Below the pieces are notes generated by a model. It saw only the letters and a list, made by a program, of their open reading frames with translations. It was not told the origin of the DNA and did not search any database. Below are positions 54,091 to 64,000 of a stretch of 64,000 nt of DNA, piece by piece. The DNA comes from Paenibacillus xylaniclasticus (GTDB lineage Bacteria; Bacillota; Bacilli; Paenibacillales; Paenibacillaceae): positions 1 through 64,000 of the forward strand of contig NZ_BIML01000002.1 of NCBI RefSeq assembly GCF_004001065.1, in the 5' to 3' direction. The first letter of the stretch is position 1, and each line of letters opens with the position of its first letter. The position numbers and the translations under genes are program-made.

Positions 54091-56220
54091 TTATGATACC
54101 GCTAAAGGTAGACGAATCTGGAACGAGGCTCCGGCGCCTTCTTTATTGCGGGCTTCAATCGATCCGCCGTGCTGCAGCACGATCTCTTTGACTATAGCTA
54201 GACCGAGACCACTTCCCGCTTCTGAAGAGTTGCGCGATTTATCCTTCTTGTAGAATCTGTCGAAAATAAACGGTAAATCCTCTTCATCGATCCCACTCCC
54301 TGAATCGGTAATTTCGATAACAGCGGTTTGTTGATCGATGACGGCGTCAACCGTAATGAGCTTATCGGCGTCATTGTCCGGTAAATATCGAAGTGCATTG
54401 TAAATCAGATTAGCCATGACCTGCTCCATCCTCGCCAAATCAATCCATACGACAGGCTCCTTGCTTCCTGAGGCGTGCACTTCGACGTTTCCACTCAGAT
54501 CATCTCCACTTACTGTATCTCCTTCGTATCGGCATAGGAGACGTCCTCCGTCCTTCTCCACATCCGTCTCGAACGACAGCTGAACCGACTCTAGCCAGCC
54601 GCGAACAGATACCTTCTCGAAATGGAAGCGTACTTGTCCAGCCTCCAGCTTAGAAAGCTCGAACAGATCGTCGATCAGCCCGTTCAAGCGCGACAGCTTG
54701 TCCAGCATCATATTCATATGCTTGCGCATCATCTCTTTATCCTCGATGAGCCCGTCGCGCATCGCCTCCAAATAGCCTTGTACGAGCGTCATCGGTGTGC
54801 GCAAATCATGAGAAATGTTGGACAACAAATGGCGGCGCGACTTTTCCAGCCGCTCCAGCTCTTTATTCGACTGCTCCAATGACTGATTCGACTGCCGGAG
54901 CGCATTCGTCCGTTCTTCAACCCGAATTTCCAAATGCATATTTAACTCTCTAAGCTCATCCGATACGAGCTCTACCTTCCGTAAGGCATGAGTGAACCTT
55001 TTGGACAGAATAAGAGACTGCATCAGCACGAAAAAAGTTATGCCTATTGGAACTAGCTGAAAAAACACATATTTATAGATTAACATGTCATAAATAATCG
55101 TCGCTATAAAAATTAGCAAACCGGTCAACACCAGCGTTGAGCTTTCTACCTTCCGCAGGCGCGCTTTAATTACGACATATACGCAGGCTGCGCATACAAC
55201 TATAACATATGCCTGATAGACCGGCAGAAGCCTCGTAAACGTCAATGTCGGCAGTAATGACGCTCCGGCCGTTAACACGAAGCCGAAAACATTGGACAAC
55301 CTATAGAAGCTCCTCGAGCCGTCCTGCGGGAACATCCGCAACAGATACGTATACCCCGTGACACCGCTAAGAGCGAATGCAACATATTCCAGCCTAAGGC
55401 CAAGCTCCCAGGACAAGTTCGGAAACCGCTGAAACAATATGGCCTCACCAGTCACCGACATTCTAAGCGCAACGACGAGACACAATAGACCGAATGGCAT
55501 CGTAAATCTCTCGCGTCTGCGGAACGCATAGAGGCCAATATGATAGGTACCGATAATAAGCAAACTGCCGATAATTAGCAGCTCCTTGGCGACGGCCAAT
55601 ATCTCTACACGCGTCACTTGCTGTGTTGTACCGAGCAATAGGTTCGACCAAACTCCCCCTTTGCGATTCTTATAGTTCGATACTTGCAGCACAATCTCCG
55701 CTCTTCCGTCTTCGACCTCGAATGATACGATGCGTGGGTACTGCTCAGCCTTCGAATGTGCCGGGTCGGTGCTAACTTGGCCCGCTTTCGCCAATAACCG
55801 TCCATTGACCCAGAGCTTATACGAGCTGCTAATATTCGAAAGGCGTATCGCAAGAGTGCCCAAATCCTCTGGAACCTGAATGATTAATCGATAGGTACCG
55901 TATCCTAACCCGCTCGACACTGACGGTTCGTCCGCGAATTTGTTCCACGACTTAGGCACATCAACATAGCTTACATTAAGTGATGAGCTGTCCCAGTCAG
56001 TATTCGGCTCCAGCAATTGTCCTCCGTAGAACTGCCACTTCCCATCCAGATGGACATTACCTTTCTTCTCGAAATTCCACTGCCGAAGATCAAGTATCCC
56101 ATTGGAAACAGTCGGCCTCTTTTCTCCATTGGACGGTACAGATGGGCTGAACAGGACGACATTCACAACAATAATCATAATTAGTACAATGACGAAAATC
56201 CAAATATGACGACGAATCAT
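54091..56220 (-). CDS. Sensor histidine kinase with 7TMR-DISM extracellular domain
   Basis: The product has 709 residues. An N-terminal anchor helix is followed by an extracellular beta domain (about 40-205), seven transmembrane helices (about 205-410), a coiled coil (420-465), the HisKA domain with His471 in SNISHDLRTP, and the ATPase with N, G1 (DSGSGIDEED), F and G2 (GSGLGLAIVK) boxes. The extracellular fold suggests a carbohydrate or small-molecule ligand. The ATG at 56220 has AAGGAGGAGC upstream. The cognate regulator gene is divergent, 110 bases away, and the PAP2 gene follows. Confidence 0.9.
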   Translation of the reverse strand: MIRRHIWIFVIVLIMIIVVNVVLFSPSVPSNGEKRPTVSNGILDLRQWNFEKKGNVHLDGKWQFYGGQLLEPNTDWDSSSLNVSYVDVPKSWNKFADEPSVSSGLGYGTYRLIIQVPEDLGTLAIRLSNISSSYKLWVNGRLLAKAGQVSTDPAHSKAEQYPRIVSFEVEDGRAEIVLQVSNYKNRKGGVWSNLLLGTTQQVTRVEILAVAKELLIIGSLLIIGTYHIGLYAFRRRERFTMPFGLLCLVVALRMSVTGEAILFQRFPNLSWELGLRLEYVAFALSGVTGYTYLLRMFPQDGSRSFYRLSNVFGFVLTAGASLLPTLTFTRLLPVYQAYVIVVCAACVYVVIKARLRKVESSTLVLTGLLIFIATIIYDMLIYKYVFFQLVPIGITFFVLMQSLILSKRFTHALRKVELVSDELRELNMHLEIRVEERTNALRQSNQSLEQSNKELERLEKSRRHLLSNISHDLRTPMTLVQGYLEAMRDGLIEDKEMMRKHMNMMLDKLSRLNGLIDDLFELSKLEAGQVRFHFEKVSVRGWLESVQLSFETDVEKDGGRLLCRYEGDTVSGDDLSGNVEVHASGSKEPVVWIDLARMEQVMANLIYNALRYLPDNDADKLITVDAVIDQQTAVIEITDSGSGIDEEDLPFIFDRFYKKDKSRNSSEAGSGLGLAIVKEIVLQHGGSIEARNKEGAGASFQIRLPLAVS

Positions 56221-56330
56221 AGCTCCTCCTTGGCGCGGCATCAGTCGAATAATGCGCGGTATCCTCGTATATCGTTGCTTCAATAATGCCGCTTCGATTA
56301 TAATAATCGAGAAAGCAAGGAGGATGGAAG

Positions 56331-57059
56331 ATGAATGTGAGCAAAATTTTGGTGGTCGACGATGAACCCGAAATCATAGAGCTCATTACCCTCTATCTCC
56401 AGCGAGAAGGCTATGCCGTATGTTCGGCGGATAACGGGATGGATGCGCTAAGCTTGATCGACAAGGAAAAACCGGATCTAATTCTACTGGACGTTCTGCT
56501 GAAACAGCTGAACGGATTGGATGTATGCCAACAAATTCGTGAATTAACAGACGTGCCGGTTCTATTCGTCAGTGCAAAAAGCGACGACAACGATATTATT
56601 CAAGGCTTATCCGTAGGCGGAGATGACTACATTACAAAGCCATTTAGTCCGGGACAACTCGTGGCGAGAGTGAAAGCTCATCTTCGGCGTCAATCGATCA
56701 GCATGCAGCATCAAGAAGCCGGCCGGGATATACTGGCATTTGACGGTCTGGTCATTGATCTAACTGCAAGAACGGTACGCATCGCAGATCAGCCTGTCTC
56801 CTTATCGGTCAAAGAGTTCGAGCTGCTAACACTGCTCGCGAAGCAGCCGAATCGCGCCTTCAAGCTGTCCAGCCTGTATGAAGCCGTATGGGGCGTGGAC
56901 AGCATTGGCGATACGAGAACGTTGATGGTACATATGAGCAATCTTCGCAAGAAGATTGAAGCCGACCCAGCCAATCCACGCTGGATTATTACAATGCGCG
57001 GAGTAGGCTATAAATTCAATGCTGAGGAAGGAACTGAAGCACCAAATGTATATCGCTAA
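56331..57059 (+). CDS. OmpR/PhoB-family response regulator
   Basis: This 242-residue regulator has a receiver domain (Asp10, Asp11, phosphoacceptor Asp54 in ILLDVLL, lysine in YITKPFSPG) and a winged-helix DNA-binding domain (about 135-232, with RTLMVHMSNLRKKIE and GVGYKF). AGGAGGATGG precedes the ATG. It is divergent from the kinase gene, so the pair share a promoter region and may control each other. Confidence 0.92.
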   Translation: MNVSKILVVDDEPEIIELITLYLQREGYAVCSADNGMDALSLIDKEKPDLILLDVLLKQLNGLDVCQQIRELTDVPVLFVSAKSDDNDIIQGLSVGGDDYITKPFSPGQLVARVKAHLRRQSISMQHQEAGRDILAFDGLVIDLTARTVRIADQPVSLSVKEFELLTLLAKQPNRAFKLSSLYEAVWGVDSIGDTRTLMVHMSNLRKKIEADPANPRWIITMRGVGYKFNAEEGTEAPNVYR

Positions 57060-57915
57060 CAATTGGAAAGACTATGAGCTGCTGGATACTGGAGACGGCG
57101 ACAAGCTGGAGCGTTGGGGCAAGTACACACTCCGCCGTCCCGATCCACAAATTATTTGGCCGATCGCACATGAGACCGGCCTCTGGAACAAAGCCGACGG
57201 GCATTATCACCGGAGCAGCTCCGGCGGGGGCCAGTGGGAGTTCCGAACGAAGCTTCCTGAACGGTGGACCGTCTCGTACGGTCCGCTTTCCTTTCATATC
57301 CGTCCTACAAATTTCAAGCATACAGGGCTGTTCCCAGAGCAAGCCGTCAACTGGGAATGGATGATGAACAAGATTAAGAGCGCTAATCGACCGATCCGCG
57401 TATTGAATCTGTTCGGCTACACAGGCGGAGCAACTGTCGCCTGCGCTTCTGCTGGCGCTGAAGTATGTCACGTCGATGCTGCTAAGGGCATGGTACAGTG
57501 GTGCCGGGAAAATGCGGAGCTGTCCGGTCTTGCGAACGCACCTATCCGTTACATCACAGATGACGTATTCAAATTCGTTCAACGCGAGCAGCGCCGGCAG
57601 CGCCAGTATGATGCGATTATTATGGACCCTCCTTCCTATGGCAGAGGAACGAACGGGGAGACATGGAAGCTCGAATCGAGCTTATATCCATTCCTTGAGC
57701 TGTGTATGACGATTTTGTCGGACAAGCCGCTATTCGTCCTCATTAACTCATACACGACCGGCATCTCACCAAGCGTTCTGCACAACATTCTGCAGATGAC
57801 AGTCGGTCGCAAGCATGGCGGTCGTATTCATTGTGGGGAAATTGGACTTCCAATTACGAATTCCGGTTTGAACCTGCCTTGCGGTATTCTAGGTCGTTGG
57901 GAGTCAGAAGAATGA
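57046..57915 (+). CDS. Class I SAM-dependent rRNA methyltransferase-like protein
   Basis: This 289-residue protein has an N-terminal beta region (LLDTGDGDKLERWG, RRPDPQIIWP) and a Rossmann methyltransferase core: RVLNLFGYTGGATVAC, VDAAKGMVQWCREN, and IIMDPPSYGRG, the motif IV DPPS/Y of RlmI-like nucleic acid methyltransferases. The start overlaps the response regulator end by 14 bases, and its stop overlaps the next start as ATGA, so translation is coupled. An RNA substrate is inferred from family. Confidence 0.83.
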   Translation: MYIANNWKDYELLDTGDGDKLERWGKYTLRRPDPQIIWPIAHETGLWNKADGHYHRSSSGGGQWEFRTKLPERWTVSYGPLSFHIRPTNFKHTGLFPEQAVNWEWMMNKIKSANRPIRVLNLFGYTGGATVACASAGAEVCHVDAAKGMVQWCRENAELSGLANAPIRYITDDVFKFVQREQRRQRQYDAIIMDPPSYGRGTNGETWKLESSLYPFLELCMTILSDKPLFVLINSYTTGISPSVLHNILQMTVGRKHGGRIHCGEIGLPITNSGLNLPCGILGRWESEE

Positions 57916-58655
57916 CGAGCGGACCAGCGGAGCATCCAGGTATTCCGATTCTATTCGAGGACAACCATCTGCTTGTCGTCGTCAAGCCACCCGGAATCCC
58001 CTCACAGGAGGACGATTCAGGTGACCCCGACATGCTGACGCTGCTGAAGGAAGATTTAAAGATACGTTACAATAAACCTGGTAACGTGTTTCTTGGACTT
58101 GTACATCGGCTGGATCGTCCCGTAGGCGGCGCCATGCTGTTCGCTAAGACATCCAAAGCGGCTTCACGCTTGTCCGAGGCAGTGAGGTCGCGTGAATTCG
58201 GCAAAACCTATATGGCTGTCGTTCACGGATCTCCTTCGTCATCGAGCGGTACGCTTCGTCACTGGATGCGTAAGGATAACAAACGCAACGTTTCGACTAC
58301 GTTCGATAAGCCCGTCGCTGATGCGAAAGAAGCCGTATTGGATTATGCGGTGATTACTTCATCTAGCGGACTATCACTCGTTGCGATTAAGCTACATACA
58401 GGACGTTCTCATCAGATACGCGCTCAAATGGCCGCAATTGGCTGTCCGCTCTATGGAGATGCCAAGTACGGTGCGCCTTCCAAACGCTGTGATTCGCACA
58501 GCAGCGTGCTGCTCTGGTCCACTTCGGTCGCGGTTCCTCATCCTGTAACGAAGGAACGGCTCATTTTCCGCTCCGTACCCGACAGCAAGCAAACCGGATG
58601 GTCCCAATGGAGTGAACAAGATTTATACCGCGCATCGAGCCGTTTCGACGGATAA
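57912..58655 (+). CDS. RluA-family pseudouridine synthase
   Basis: This 247-residue enzyme isomerises uridine in RNA. The family motif LVHRLDRPVGG with the catalytic aspartate lies near residue 62, with VVVKPPGIPSQED and LHTGRSHQIRAQMAAIGCPLYGDAKYG. It starts inside the stop of the methyltransferase gene (ATGA), pairing two RNA-modifying enzymes. It lacks an S4 domain. Confidence 0.92.
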   Translation: MTSGPAEHPGIPILFEDNHLLVVVKPPGIPSQEDDSGDPDMLTLLKEDLKIRYNKPGNVFLGLVHRLDRPVGGAMLFAKTSKAASRLSEAVRSREFGKTYMAVVHGSPSSSSGTLRHWMRKDNKRNVSTTFDKPVADAKEAVLDYAVITSSSGLSLVAIKLHTGRSHQIRAQMAAIGCPLYGDAKYGAPSKRCDSHSSVLLWSTSVAVPHPVTKERLIFRSVPDSKQTGWSQWSEQDLYRASSRFDG

Positions 58656-58666
58656 ATCAATGCTGG

Positions 58667-58715
58667 AAGGTTGGACTGAAAACAAGCCTATTGTTTTCGC
58701 CCAACCTTTTATTAT
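58667..58715 (+). terminator. Terminator after the pseudouridine synthase gene
   Basis: AAGGTTGG pairs with CCAACCTT, with an inner GAAAACAA/TTGTTTTC stem, followed by a T-rich tract. It may work for both converging genes. Confidence 0.88.
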
Positions 58716-58750
58716 AGGGACTGCATGGACGCCTCTTCTATATAATGGCT

Positions 58751-59755
58751 TTAGGCCAGACTTGCTAACCAGCAATCTTCTAATTCATAATCGAATCTCG
58801 GAAAATCTTTAGGATGTAATTCTTTCGGCGGATGATTGGCTTCCCAAATTACGGTTCTTTTAATCGCATCTTGTACAGACACTCGCTCTGTATAGTTTAA
58901 TTCATGCCGAATACGTGAAGTATCAATCACCCAATCCTGTCTCATATCGAGTGAAGAATAGATCAACGGTTCAGGTAAATCCTTTCTAGGAATGCTGTAC
59001 ACTTTCCCTGTCCAATCCATAGCCTTGGCGATCTGTTGAACCCATTCTTGCTCCGTAAACCCGTCATCGCCTACATTATATATTCGATTGTTAGCTCTTT
59101 CATTCGTTGCCACTAATGCTATCGCGTGTGCTACATTTTCGACATATCCACGGCTAGAACGCCAATTCGCAAATTGATCATCTAATATAATCCCTCGTCT
59201 ATTATCAAGCATCCGTTGTACATATTTATATAATCTATGAGACGGATCTTCCTCTCCATAGACCATTGGTAGTCTTAGAACGGTACCCGGCAAATGGTTA
59301 GGGTTACTCATGATCGTCTTCTCAACCAACAGCTTCTCATAATCGCCGCCGTATGGATAAAGCTTCGTACGCATAGGCGCATCCTCATGAATCGGAACTT
59401 GGATAGTTGGAGCATCCTCGAGCCTGATAAGGTTCCCATATGCCTGATATATGTCCATACTACTTAAAACAACGATTCGCCCTGTAACTCCATCAAAAGT
59501 TTTCATCGCAATTTGAGCATCTTGTTCTGAATAGGCAATCATATGTATAACGACTTGTGGTTCGAAAGCTTTAAAAGCACTTTTATAATCCATTAGTTGA
59601 CTCTGATCACCTTTAATATGCATTATATCTGAAGAATATAAATTATTAAGGATATTTCCTCGATTAAAAATAGCAATTTCATGTCCTAAATGAATAAGCT
59701 CTTTACAAAGAAAAGGGCCGATAAAGCCGTTTCCGCCAATAATTAGTATTTTCAT
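58751..59755 (-). CDS. NAD-dependent epimerase/dehydratase family protein
   Basis: This 334-residue short-chain dehydrogenase-type protein has the nucleotide-binding motif GGNGFIG (residues 7-13), an extended SDR fold and RLPMVYGEEDP. The catalytic YxxxK is represented by YGGDYEKLLVEK. AAAGGACGG lies upstream of the ATG. Sugar nucleotide or other substrate is unknown. It is monocistronic. Confidence 0.82.
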   Translation of the reverse strand: MKILIIGGNGFIGPFLCKELIHLGHEIAIFNRGNILNNLYSSDIMHIKGDQSQLMDYKSAFKAFEPQVVIHMIAYSEQDAQIAMKTFDGVTGRIVVLSSMDIYQAYGNLIRLEDAPTIQVPIHEDAPMRTKLYPYGGDYEKLLVEKTIMSNPNHLPGTVLRLPMVYGEEDPSHRLYKYVQRMLDNRRGIILDDQFANWRSSRGYVENVAHAIALVATNERANNRIYNVGDDGFTEQEWVQQIAKAMDWTGKVYSIPRKDLPEPLIYSSLDMRQDWVIDTSRIRHELNYTERVSVQDAIKRTVIWEANHPPKELHPKDFPRFDYELEDCWLASLA

Positions 59756-59850
59756 ATTTACCGTCCTTTACTTTAATTTACTGGAATTTATCATTACTAT
59801 AACATTAAATCACCCCATTTAATAACATATCGTTTTACGAGCCGATAACA

Positions 59851-59889
59851 AAAACACAAAAGACGCGGATTGATTACAATCTCGCGTCC
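59851..59889 (-). terminator. Terminator after the MarR gene
   Basis: GACGCGGATTG pairs with CAATCTCGCGTC (one bulge). On the minus strand TTTTGTGTTTTT follows. Confidence 0.82.
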
Positions 59890-59928
59890 TTACTCACTAT
59901 TGCTATGCTTGATACCAAAATCCAATAG

Positions 59929-60360
59929 CTAAGAGCTGCGGCTGACAGCCTCTTGTGCGTTAGCCACCTTACCTAGTAAGTAGACAAGCAGCTGCTGATT
60001 ATGTGAGGATATTCGATCCAGAGCATTACGGATAAATGCGTTTCGAATCTCAATGCCTCGATTTGCTTCAGACAGCCCTTTGTCCGTCATGGTCACCCAT
60101 ACGATGCGCCGATCCGCCTCGTCCCGATTGCGTACGATCAGATCACCCCGCTCCATCCGGTCCAACAGCGTAGTGATGGCAGCAGGCGTCGTCTCCAAAT
60201 ATTGCAGCAAATCAGAGGGCTTCATCGGCTGGTGCTGCAGCAGCAGCTCCAAAACATTAAGCTGCCCTTCGGTCAAGCTTGGTGCTAACGCTTCTTCTAA
60301 ATACATTTTCCATTCCTTCGTCAGCTTCATCCACAAACGAGCAAAATCTTCTGATATCAT
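59929..60360 (-). CDS. MarR-family transcriptional regulator
   Basis: This 143-residue winged-helix regulator shows the MarR layout: LTEGQLNVLELLL, MKPSDLLQYLETTPAAITTLLDRMERGDLI with the wing RNRDEADRRIVWVTMTDKG. GAGGGGG precedes the ATG. Its target is not evident; it sits alone between two terminators and a promoter region. Confidence 0.9.
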   Translation of the reverse strand: MISEDFARLWMKLTKEWKMYLEEALAPSLTEGQLNVLELLLQHQPMKPSDLLQYLETTPAAITTLLDRMERGDLIVRNRDEADRRIVWVTMTDKGLSEANRGIEIRNAFIRNALDRISSHNQQLLVYLLGKVANAQEAVSRSS

Positions 60361-60624
60361 CGCCTACCCCCTCTTCCTGTCCAATTTCCTGTTTATCCTC
60401 ATTATACCATTTGACATTGTCGAATGAAAGGTTAATCAACTTAATAATTTGCGTCATTAATCGACGACATTTGTTAACAAAATGACACGATTAGACATAC
60501 GATGTGTCGTGGCATGGTGTATGGGGCTCGAACACAGTTAGCTGGCGTCGGCTTCATACAGCTTGTACGCCTGCAAGAGAGAGCAGCTTGCACGTCTGTG
60601 CAGCATGAAGGAGGTTGACTTGCA

Positions 60625-60792
60625 ATGGATGAACGAAAAGAGGAAATTATGCGGAAGGTTCGTGAATACGGCATATTAAATGACCCACAATGGCTGAATA
60701 AACCGGACGAACCGGTCCCATTGTGGGTCCTTCTGGAAGCGCTCGTACAGATGGTGGAGAGACTAGAGCCGCCTCATCTTCCTTACGATTAG
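60625..60792 (+). CDS. Small protein of 55 residues
   Basis: An ATG at 60625 follows a near-perfect AAGGAGG 9-10 bases upstream. The frame encodes [16 protein letters not shown], then [20 protein letters not shown] and an acidic tail ending HLPYD. It has a charged N-terminal helix and a short hydrophobic middle. The stop overlaps the parC 3' end by four bases on the opposite strand. No family is recognised, but the ribosome binding site and composition argue for a real gene. Confidence 0.7.
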   Translation: MDERKEEIMRKVREYGILNDPQWLNKPDEPVPLWVLLEALVQMVERLEPPHLPYD

Positions 60793-63233
60793 ATCGTTAG
60801 CAAGCGTGTATATATTTCGATAATAGAATCATTTTTATCCGGAGCAACGAGCGGCTTGCCAACGGAACGGCGCTCATCAATCGGCGTCTTATCAGTAGAA
60901 ATCGTCCAAGAGGCACCGCTCGCTGCCAATACAACAAGCGCCTTCTCCTCTCGACAATAAATAGCGCCGATCAGTTCGCTGCCGTTCGATCTTACCCGCT
61001 TGCCTTCCTTGAACTCAAATGTCGCAATTCCTTTGCCGCCCCGGCCTTGCACAGGGTATTCGGCAAGAAGGGACCGCTTGCCATAGCCGAGATCAGATAG
61101 GACAAGCACTTCACCTTCGTCATTCGATACGAGCGAGCAGCCGACCAGCTCATCATCGTCTTTGAGTGTCATCCCTTTAACCCCTGCAGCAACACGCCCC
61201 ATCGAATTGACTTCACTTTCCGGGAATCGGATCGCCATGCCGTGTCGGCTTACGAGCAGCAGCTCTTGCGTTCCGTCGCTTTCGAGAACTGCAATAATTT
61301 CATCGCCATCGGCAACCTTACACGCCGCTATCGCGGTCGAACGGTTCGATTTATATTCCTTCAGCTCCGTCCGCTTCACTTGTCCGCGCTTCGTTACGAA
61401 CAACAGCGATCCTTCGACCTTCTCGAAATCGCGAACCGCTACGATCGCAACGATTCCGTCGTCCTTCGCCAGTGGTACGACGTTTACAACCGCTGTGCCG
61501 TTTTCTTTCCATTTGAACTCCGGCACCTGATGGACAGGCAGGACGAAATACTGCCCCTTCTTCGTGAAGAGCAGCAGGCTATCAATCGTGTTCACGCTGA
61601 GCAGATGGCGTATGACGTCGCCTTCCTTCACCCCTGCGCTATCCAGCTCACCGCCTGAACGAGTATACGAAAGCATCGTCGTCCGTTTTATATATCCGTC
61701 GCGGCTTAGCGTCAGAAGCACGTCTTCGGATTGCACCATAACCTCGACGTTCACCTTCAACTCTTCTACTTCATCACGAATTTCCGAGCGGCGGTCGATG
61801 CCGTATTTGGTCCTAATTTCGAGCATTTCCTCCCGAATCACGCCTAGCAGCTTCTTCTCGCTTGCCAGTATGCTGCGCAAGTGAGCGATCCGCTTCTCCG
61901 TGTCGCGCAGTTCTTTCTCCAGCTGTGTAATCTCCAGATTCGTCAATCGATACAACTGGAGAGTCAGAATCGCGTCCGCTTGCCGTTCGGAGAACCCGAA
62001 TTTCGTGACGAGATTGTTTTGCGCATCTTGACGGTTTTTCGACGCCTTGATCGTCGCGATAATCTCATCGAGCAGATTAAGTGCCTTAACGAGCCCTTCG
62101 AGCACATGAGCGCGATCCTCGGCCTTCTCTAGCTCAAACTTCGTCCGGTTCGTGACAACTTCCTTCTGGTGATCAATATATGCGGTCAGCAATTCCTTCA
62201 AGCCAAGCTGACGAGGCGCTTTGTTCACGATGGCTACCATATTAAAATTGTAAGTGACTTGCAGATCCGTCTTCTTGTACAGATAAGCCAATATCCCTTG
62301 CGCATCTGCATCCTTCTTCAGCTCAATCACAATGCGCAAGCCGTTACGGCCGCTTTCGTCGCGTACTTCTGCAATGCCTTCCACACGCTTCTCCAGACGA
62401 ATATTTTCCATCGCCGTCACAAGCCGCGCCTTCACAACCTGATAAGGAATTTCTGTAATGACGATCTGCTGCTTCCCGCCTCGAACGTCCTCTACCTCCA
62501 CCTTCGAGCGGATATAGATTCGCCCTTTGCCGGTAGCATACGCTTCCCGGATGCCTTCGCCGCCCATAATTGTGCCGCCGGTTGGAAAGTCCGGACCGCG
62601 TACGATCGACATCAGCTCGTCCAACGACGTATCCGGGTTCGCCATAAGAGCGAAGCACGCATCGATCACTTCGCGCAGGTTATGCGTCGGAATTTCGGTT
62701 GCGAAGCCTGCCGATATCCCACTGACGCCATTAACAAGCAAATTCGGATAACGGGACGGCAGCACAACCGGCTCCTTCGTCGTGTTATCGAAGTTATCCT
62801 TGAACGGCACTGTTCGTTTATCAATATCACGCAGCAGTTCCATCGCGATGGACGACAGCCGTGCCTCAGTATAACGCATAGCTGCTGCCGGGTCATCGTC
62901 CTGCGAGCCCCAGTTGCCATGTCCGTCGATGAGCGGATGGCTCATTTTCCATGGCTGCGCCATCCTAACCATACCCTCATATATAGACGAGTCACCATGA
63001 GGATGATAGTTACCCATGACGTCGCCGACCGTCTTGGCGGACTTGCGGTACGGCTTGTCCGGCGTATTGCCAGCGTCGTACATCGCATACAGAATACGGC
63101 GCTGCACCGGCTTCAGTCCATCACGTACGTCAGGAATTGCACGGTCTTGAATAATGTATTTCGAATACCGGCCGAACCGGTCGCCAACGACCTCCTCGAG
63201 AAACGCCGGCAGAAACTGTTCCAGCATGCCCAT
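60789..63233 (-). CDS. parC: DNA topoisomerase IV subunit A
   Basis: This 814-residue protein cuts and rejoins DNA in chromosome decatenation. The catalytic tyrosine lies in [11 protein letters not shown] (the RYTE motif), with the N-terminal quinolone region [19 protein letters not shown] coiled coil and a C-terminal beta-pinwheel with repeated GYxKR-like motifs (GYIKRT, GQVKRTE) follow. GrlA rather than GyrA is indicated by the lack of a GyrA box and by the adjacent parE. GGGGGAG lies upstream of the ATG. Confidence 0.93.
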   Translation of the reverse strand: MGMLEQFLPAFLEEVVGDRFGRYSKYIIQDRAIPDVRDGLKPVQRRILYAMYDAGNTPDKPYRKSAKTVGDVMGNYHPHGDSSIYEGMVRMAQPWKMSHPLIDGHGNWGSQDDDPAAAMRYTEARLSSIAMELLRDIDKRTVPFKDNFDNTTKEPVVLPSRYPNLLVNGVSGISAGFATEIPTHNLREVIDACFALMANPDTSLDELMSIVRGPDFPTGGTIMGGEGIREAYATGKGRIYIRSKVEVEDVRGGKQQIVITEIPYQVVKARLVTAMENIRLEKRVEGIAEVRDESGRNGLRIVIELKKDADAQGILAYLYKKTDLQVTYNFNMVAIVNKAPRQLGLKELLTAYIDHQKEVVTNRTKFELEKAEDRAHVLEGLVKALNLLDEIIATIKASKNRQDAQNNLVTKFGFSERQADAILTLQLYRLTNLEITQLEKELRDTEKRIAHLRSILASEKKLLGVIREEMLEIRTKYGIDRRSEIRDEVEELKVNVEVMVQSEDVLLTLSRDGYIKRTTMLSYTRSGGELDSAGVKEGDVIRHLLSVNTIDSLLLFTKKGQYFVLPVHQVPEFKWKENGTAVVNVVPLAKDDGIVAIVAVRDFEKVEGSLLFVTKRGQVKRTELKEYKSNRSTAIAACKVADGDEIIAVLESDGTQELLLVSRHGMAIRFPESEVNSMGRVAAGVKGMTLKDDDELVGCSLVSNDEGEVLVLSDLGYGKRSLLAEYPVQGRGGKGIATFEFKEGKRVRSNGSELIGAIYCREEKALVVLAASGASWTISTDKTPIDERRSVGKPLVAPDKNDSIIEIYTRLLTI

Positions 63234-63245
63234 GAAGCTCTCCCC

Positions 63246-64000
63246 CTACTCCTCGAACTCGGTGAAATCGACGTTGTCGATAATCCACCGTTTACGCGGA
63301 TCAACCTTGTCGCCCATAAGCGTCGACACGCGTCTCTCCGCTTTCGCGGCATCATCGATTTGTACCTGCAGCAGCGTCCTCGTCTCCGGATTCATCGTCG
63401 TCTCCCACAATTGCTCCGGATTCATTTCTCCGAGGCCTTTGTACCGCTGCAGCTCGTAATTTTTGCCGAATTCCTTCAAATAGTTCTGGAGCTGCTCGTC
63501 CGTCCACGCATATCGCACGGTCTCAAGCTTGCCCGATTTGCGTGTCAGCTTATACAGCGGCGGCTGAGCAATGTACACTTTACCGCTGTCAATAAGCGGC
63601 TTCATGTAACGATAGAAGAACGTCAGCAGCAGCACTTGAATATGAGCGCCGTCCGTATCCGCATCAGTCATAATGATGATCTTGCTGTAGTTGCTTGCCT
63701 CATCGTCGAATTCCGAACCGACTCCTGCGCCGATTGCCCCAATGATCGCTTTGTACTCATCGTTCTTCAAAATATCAAGCAGCTTCGCCTTCTCCGGATT
63801 CATCGGCTTGCCCTTCAGTGGCAGTATCGCCTGGTGCTTGGAATCGCGCCCTTGCTTGGCGGAGCCCCCGGCAGAATCACCCTCCACGATGAACAGTTCA
63901 TTGCGTGAGAAGTCCTTCGACTGAGCTGGAGTCAGCTTACCGCCGAGGTTTGAGCTTTCGCTCTTCTTCTTACCAGAGCGAATTTCTTCCCTGGCTTTAC
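63246..64000 (-). CDS. parE: DNA topoisomerase IV subunit B, C-terminal part
   Basis: The reading frame is open to the window edge; the 5' part lies beyond base 64000. About 250 residues are visible, starting inside the TOPRIM region: [54 protein letters not shown] and [18 protein letters not shown]. These are the ATPase subunit motifs of GyrB/ParE. It is 12 bases upstream of parC, so the two subunits are made together. Confidence 0.93.
   Translation of the reverse strand, partial: KAREEIRSGKKKSESSNLGGKLTPAQSKDFSRNELFIVEGDSAGGSAKQGRDSKHQAILPLKGKPMNPEKAKLLDILKNDEYKAIIGAIGAGVGSEFDDEASNYSKIIIMTDADTDGAHIQVLLLTFFYRYMKPLIDSGKVYIAQPPLYKLTRKSGKLETVRYAWTDEQLQNYLKEFGKNYELQRYKGLGEMNPEQLWETTMNPETRTLLQVQIDDAAKAERRVSTLMGDKVDPRKRWIIDNVDFTEFEE

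Noticed and set aside
62169-63908. 579-codon plus-strand reading frame opposite parC and parE
   Set aside because: It is the mirror of highly biased parC/parE codons, has no ribosome binding site and an implausible composition rich in His, Arg and Leu.

Overview
The window looks like a chromosomal piece of a Gram-positive, low-to-mid-GC member of the Paenibacillaceae (Paenibacillus/Cohnella type). Strong AGGAGG ribosome binding sites, cre, AraR-like and LacI-family operators, an araA gene, many glycoside hydrolases and a parE-parC pair all point that way. No rRNA, tRNA, CRISPR array, insertion sequence or prophage was seen.

Layout. 1-5 kb: an exporter fragment, a nitrate/sulfonate-type ABC transporter, and an acetate-type symporter operon with a cre box. 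5-12.6 kb: housekeeping and small genes (M32 carboxypeptidase, HesB-like protein, beta-carbonic anhydrase, DUF309, DUF2653), then a MocR-type regulator divergent from hisC. 12.7-27.5 kb: a plant and cell wall polysaccharide region with a GH18 protein, GH11 xylanase with a CBM36-like domain, an SGNH esterase, a GH120 beta-xylosidase and a GH2 enzyme. It also holds a yyaL-like gene broken by a 19-base insertion and a frameshifted sugar-binding lipoprotein. 27.5-31.9 kb: TusA/YeeE sulfur genes, a TPR/AAA+ pair and a VOC protein. 32-35.7 kb: a LacI regulator and cellobiose phosphorylase that share an operator palindrome.

The standout is 35.8-49.2 kb, a probable biosynthetic gene cluster. Twelve tightly packed minus-strand genes run from a promoter near 47.8 kb, opposite a divergent MFS exporter. 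The upstream half holds a chorismate-lyase-like protein, two acyl carrier proteins (one apparently starting at ATT), a complete ketosynthase, a short ketosynthase-like partner, and a fusion of an AMP-forming acyl ligase with a sulfotransferase-fold domain. The downstream half carries homologues by family, size and grouping of the Campylobacter jejuni phosphoramidate pathway: a PEP-synthase-like L-glutamine kinase, a class I amidotransferase, a SAM methyltransferase, a LicC-like cytidylyltransferase and a CysC-like kinase, plus a BtrH-like protein. I infer that the operon builds an acyl or aryl metabolite and decorates it with a phosphoramidate group. The sulfotransferase-fold domain is a candidate phosphoramidate transferase, because its donor would carry a 3'-phosphate as PAPS does.

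49.3-64 kb: a solute-binding protein remnant, methionine aminopeptidase, araA with two AraR-like boxes, an XRE regulator with its own operator, a PAP2 phosphatase, a divergent two-component pair, an RNA methyltransferase and pseudouridine synthase in overlap, an NAD-dependent epimerase, a MarR regulator, a 55-residue small gene, parC and the 3' part of parE.
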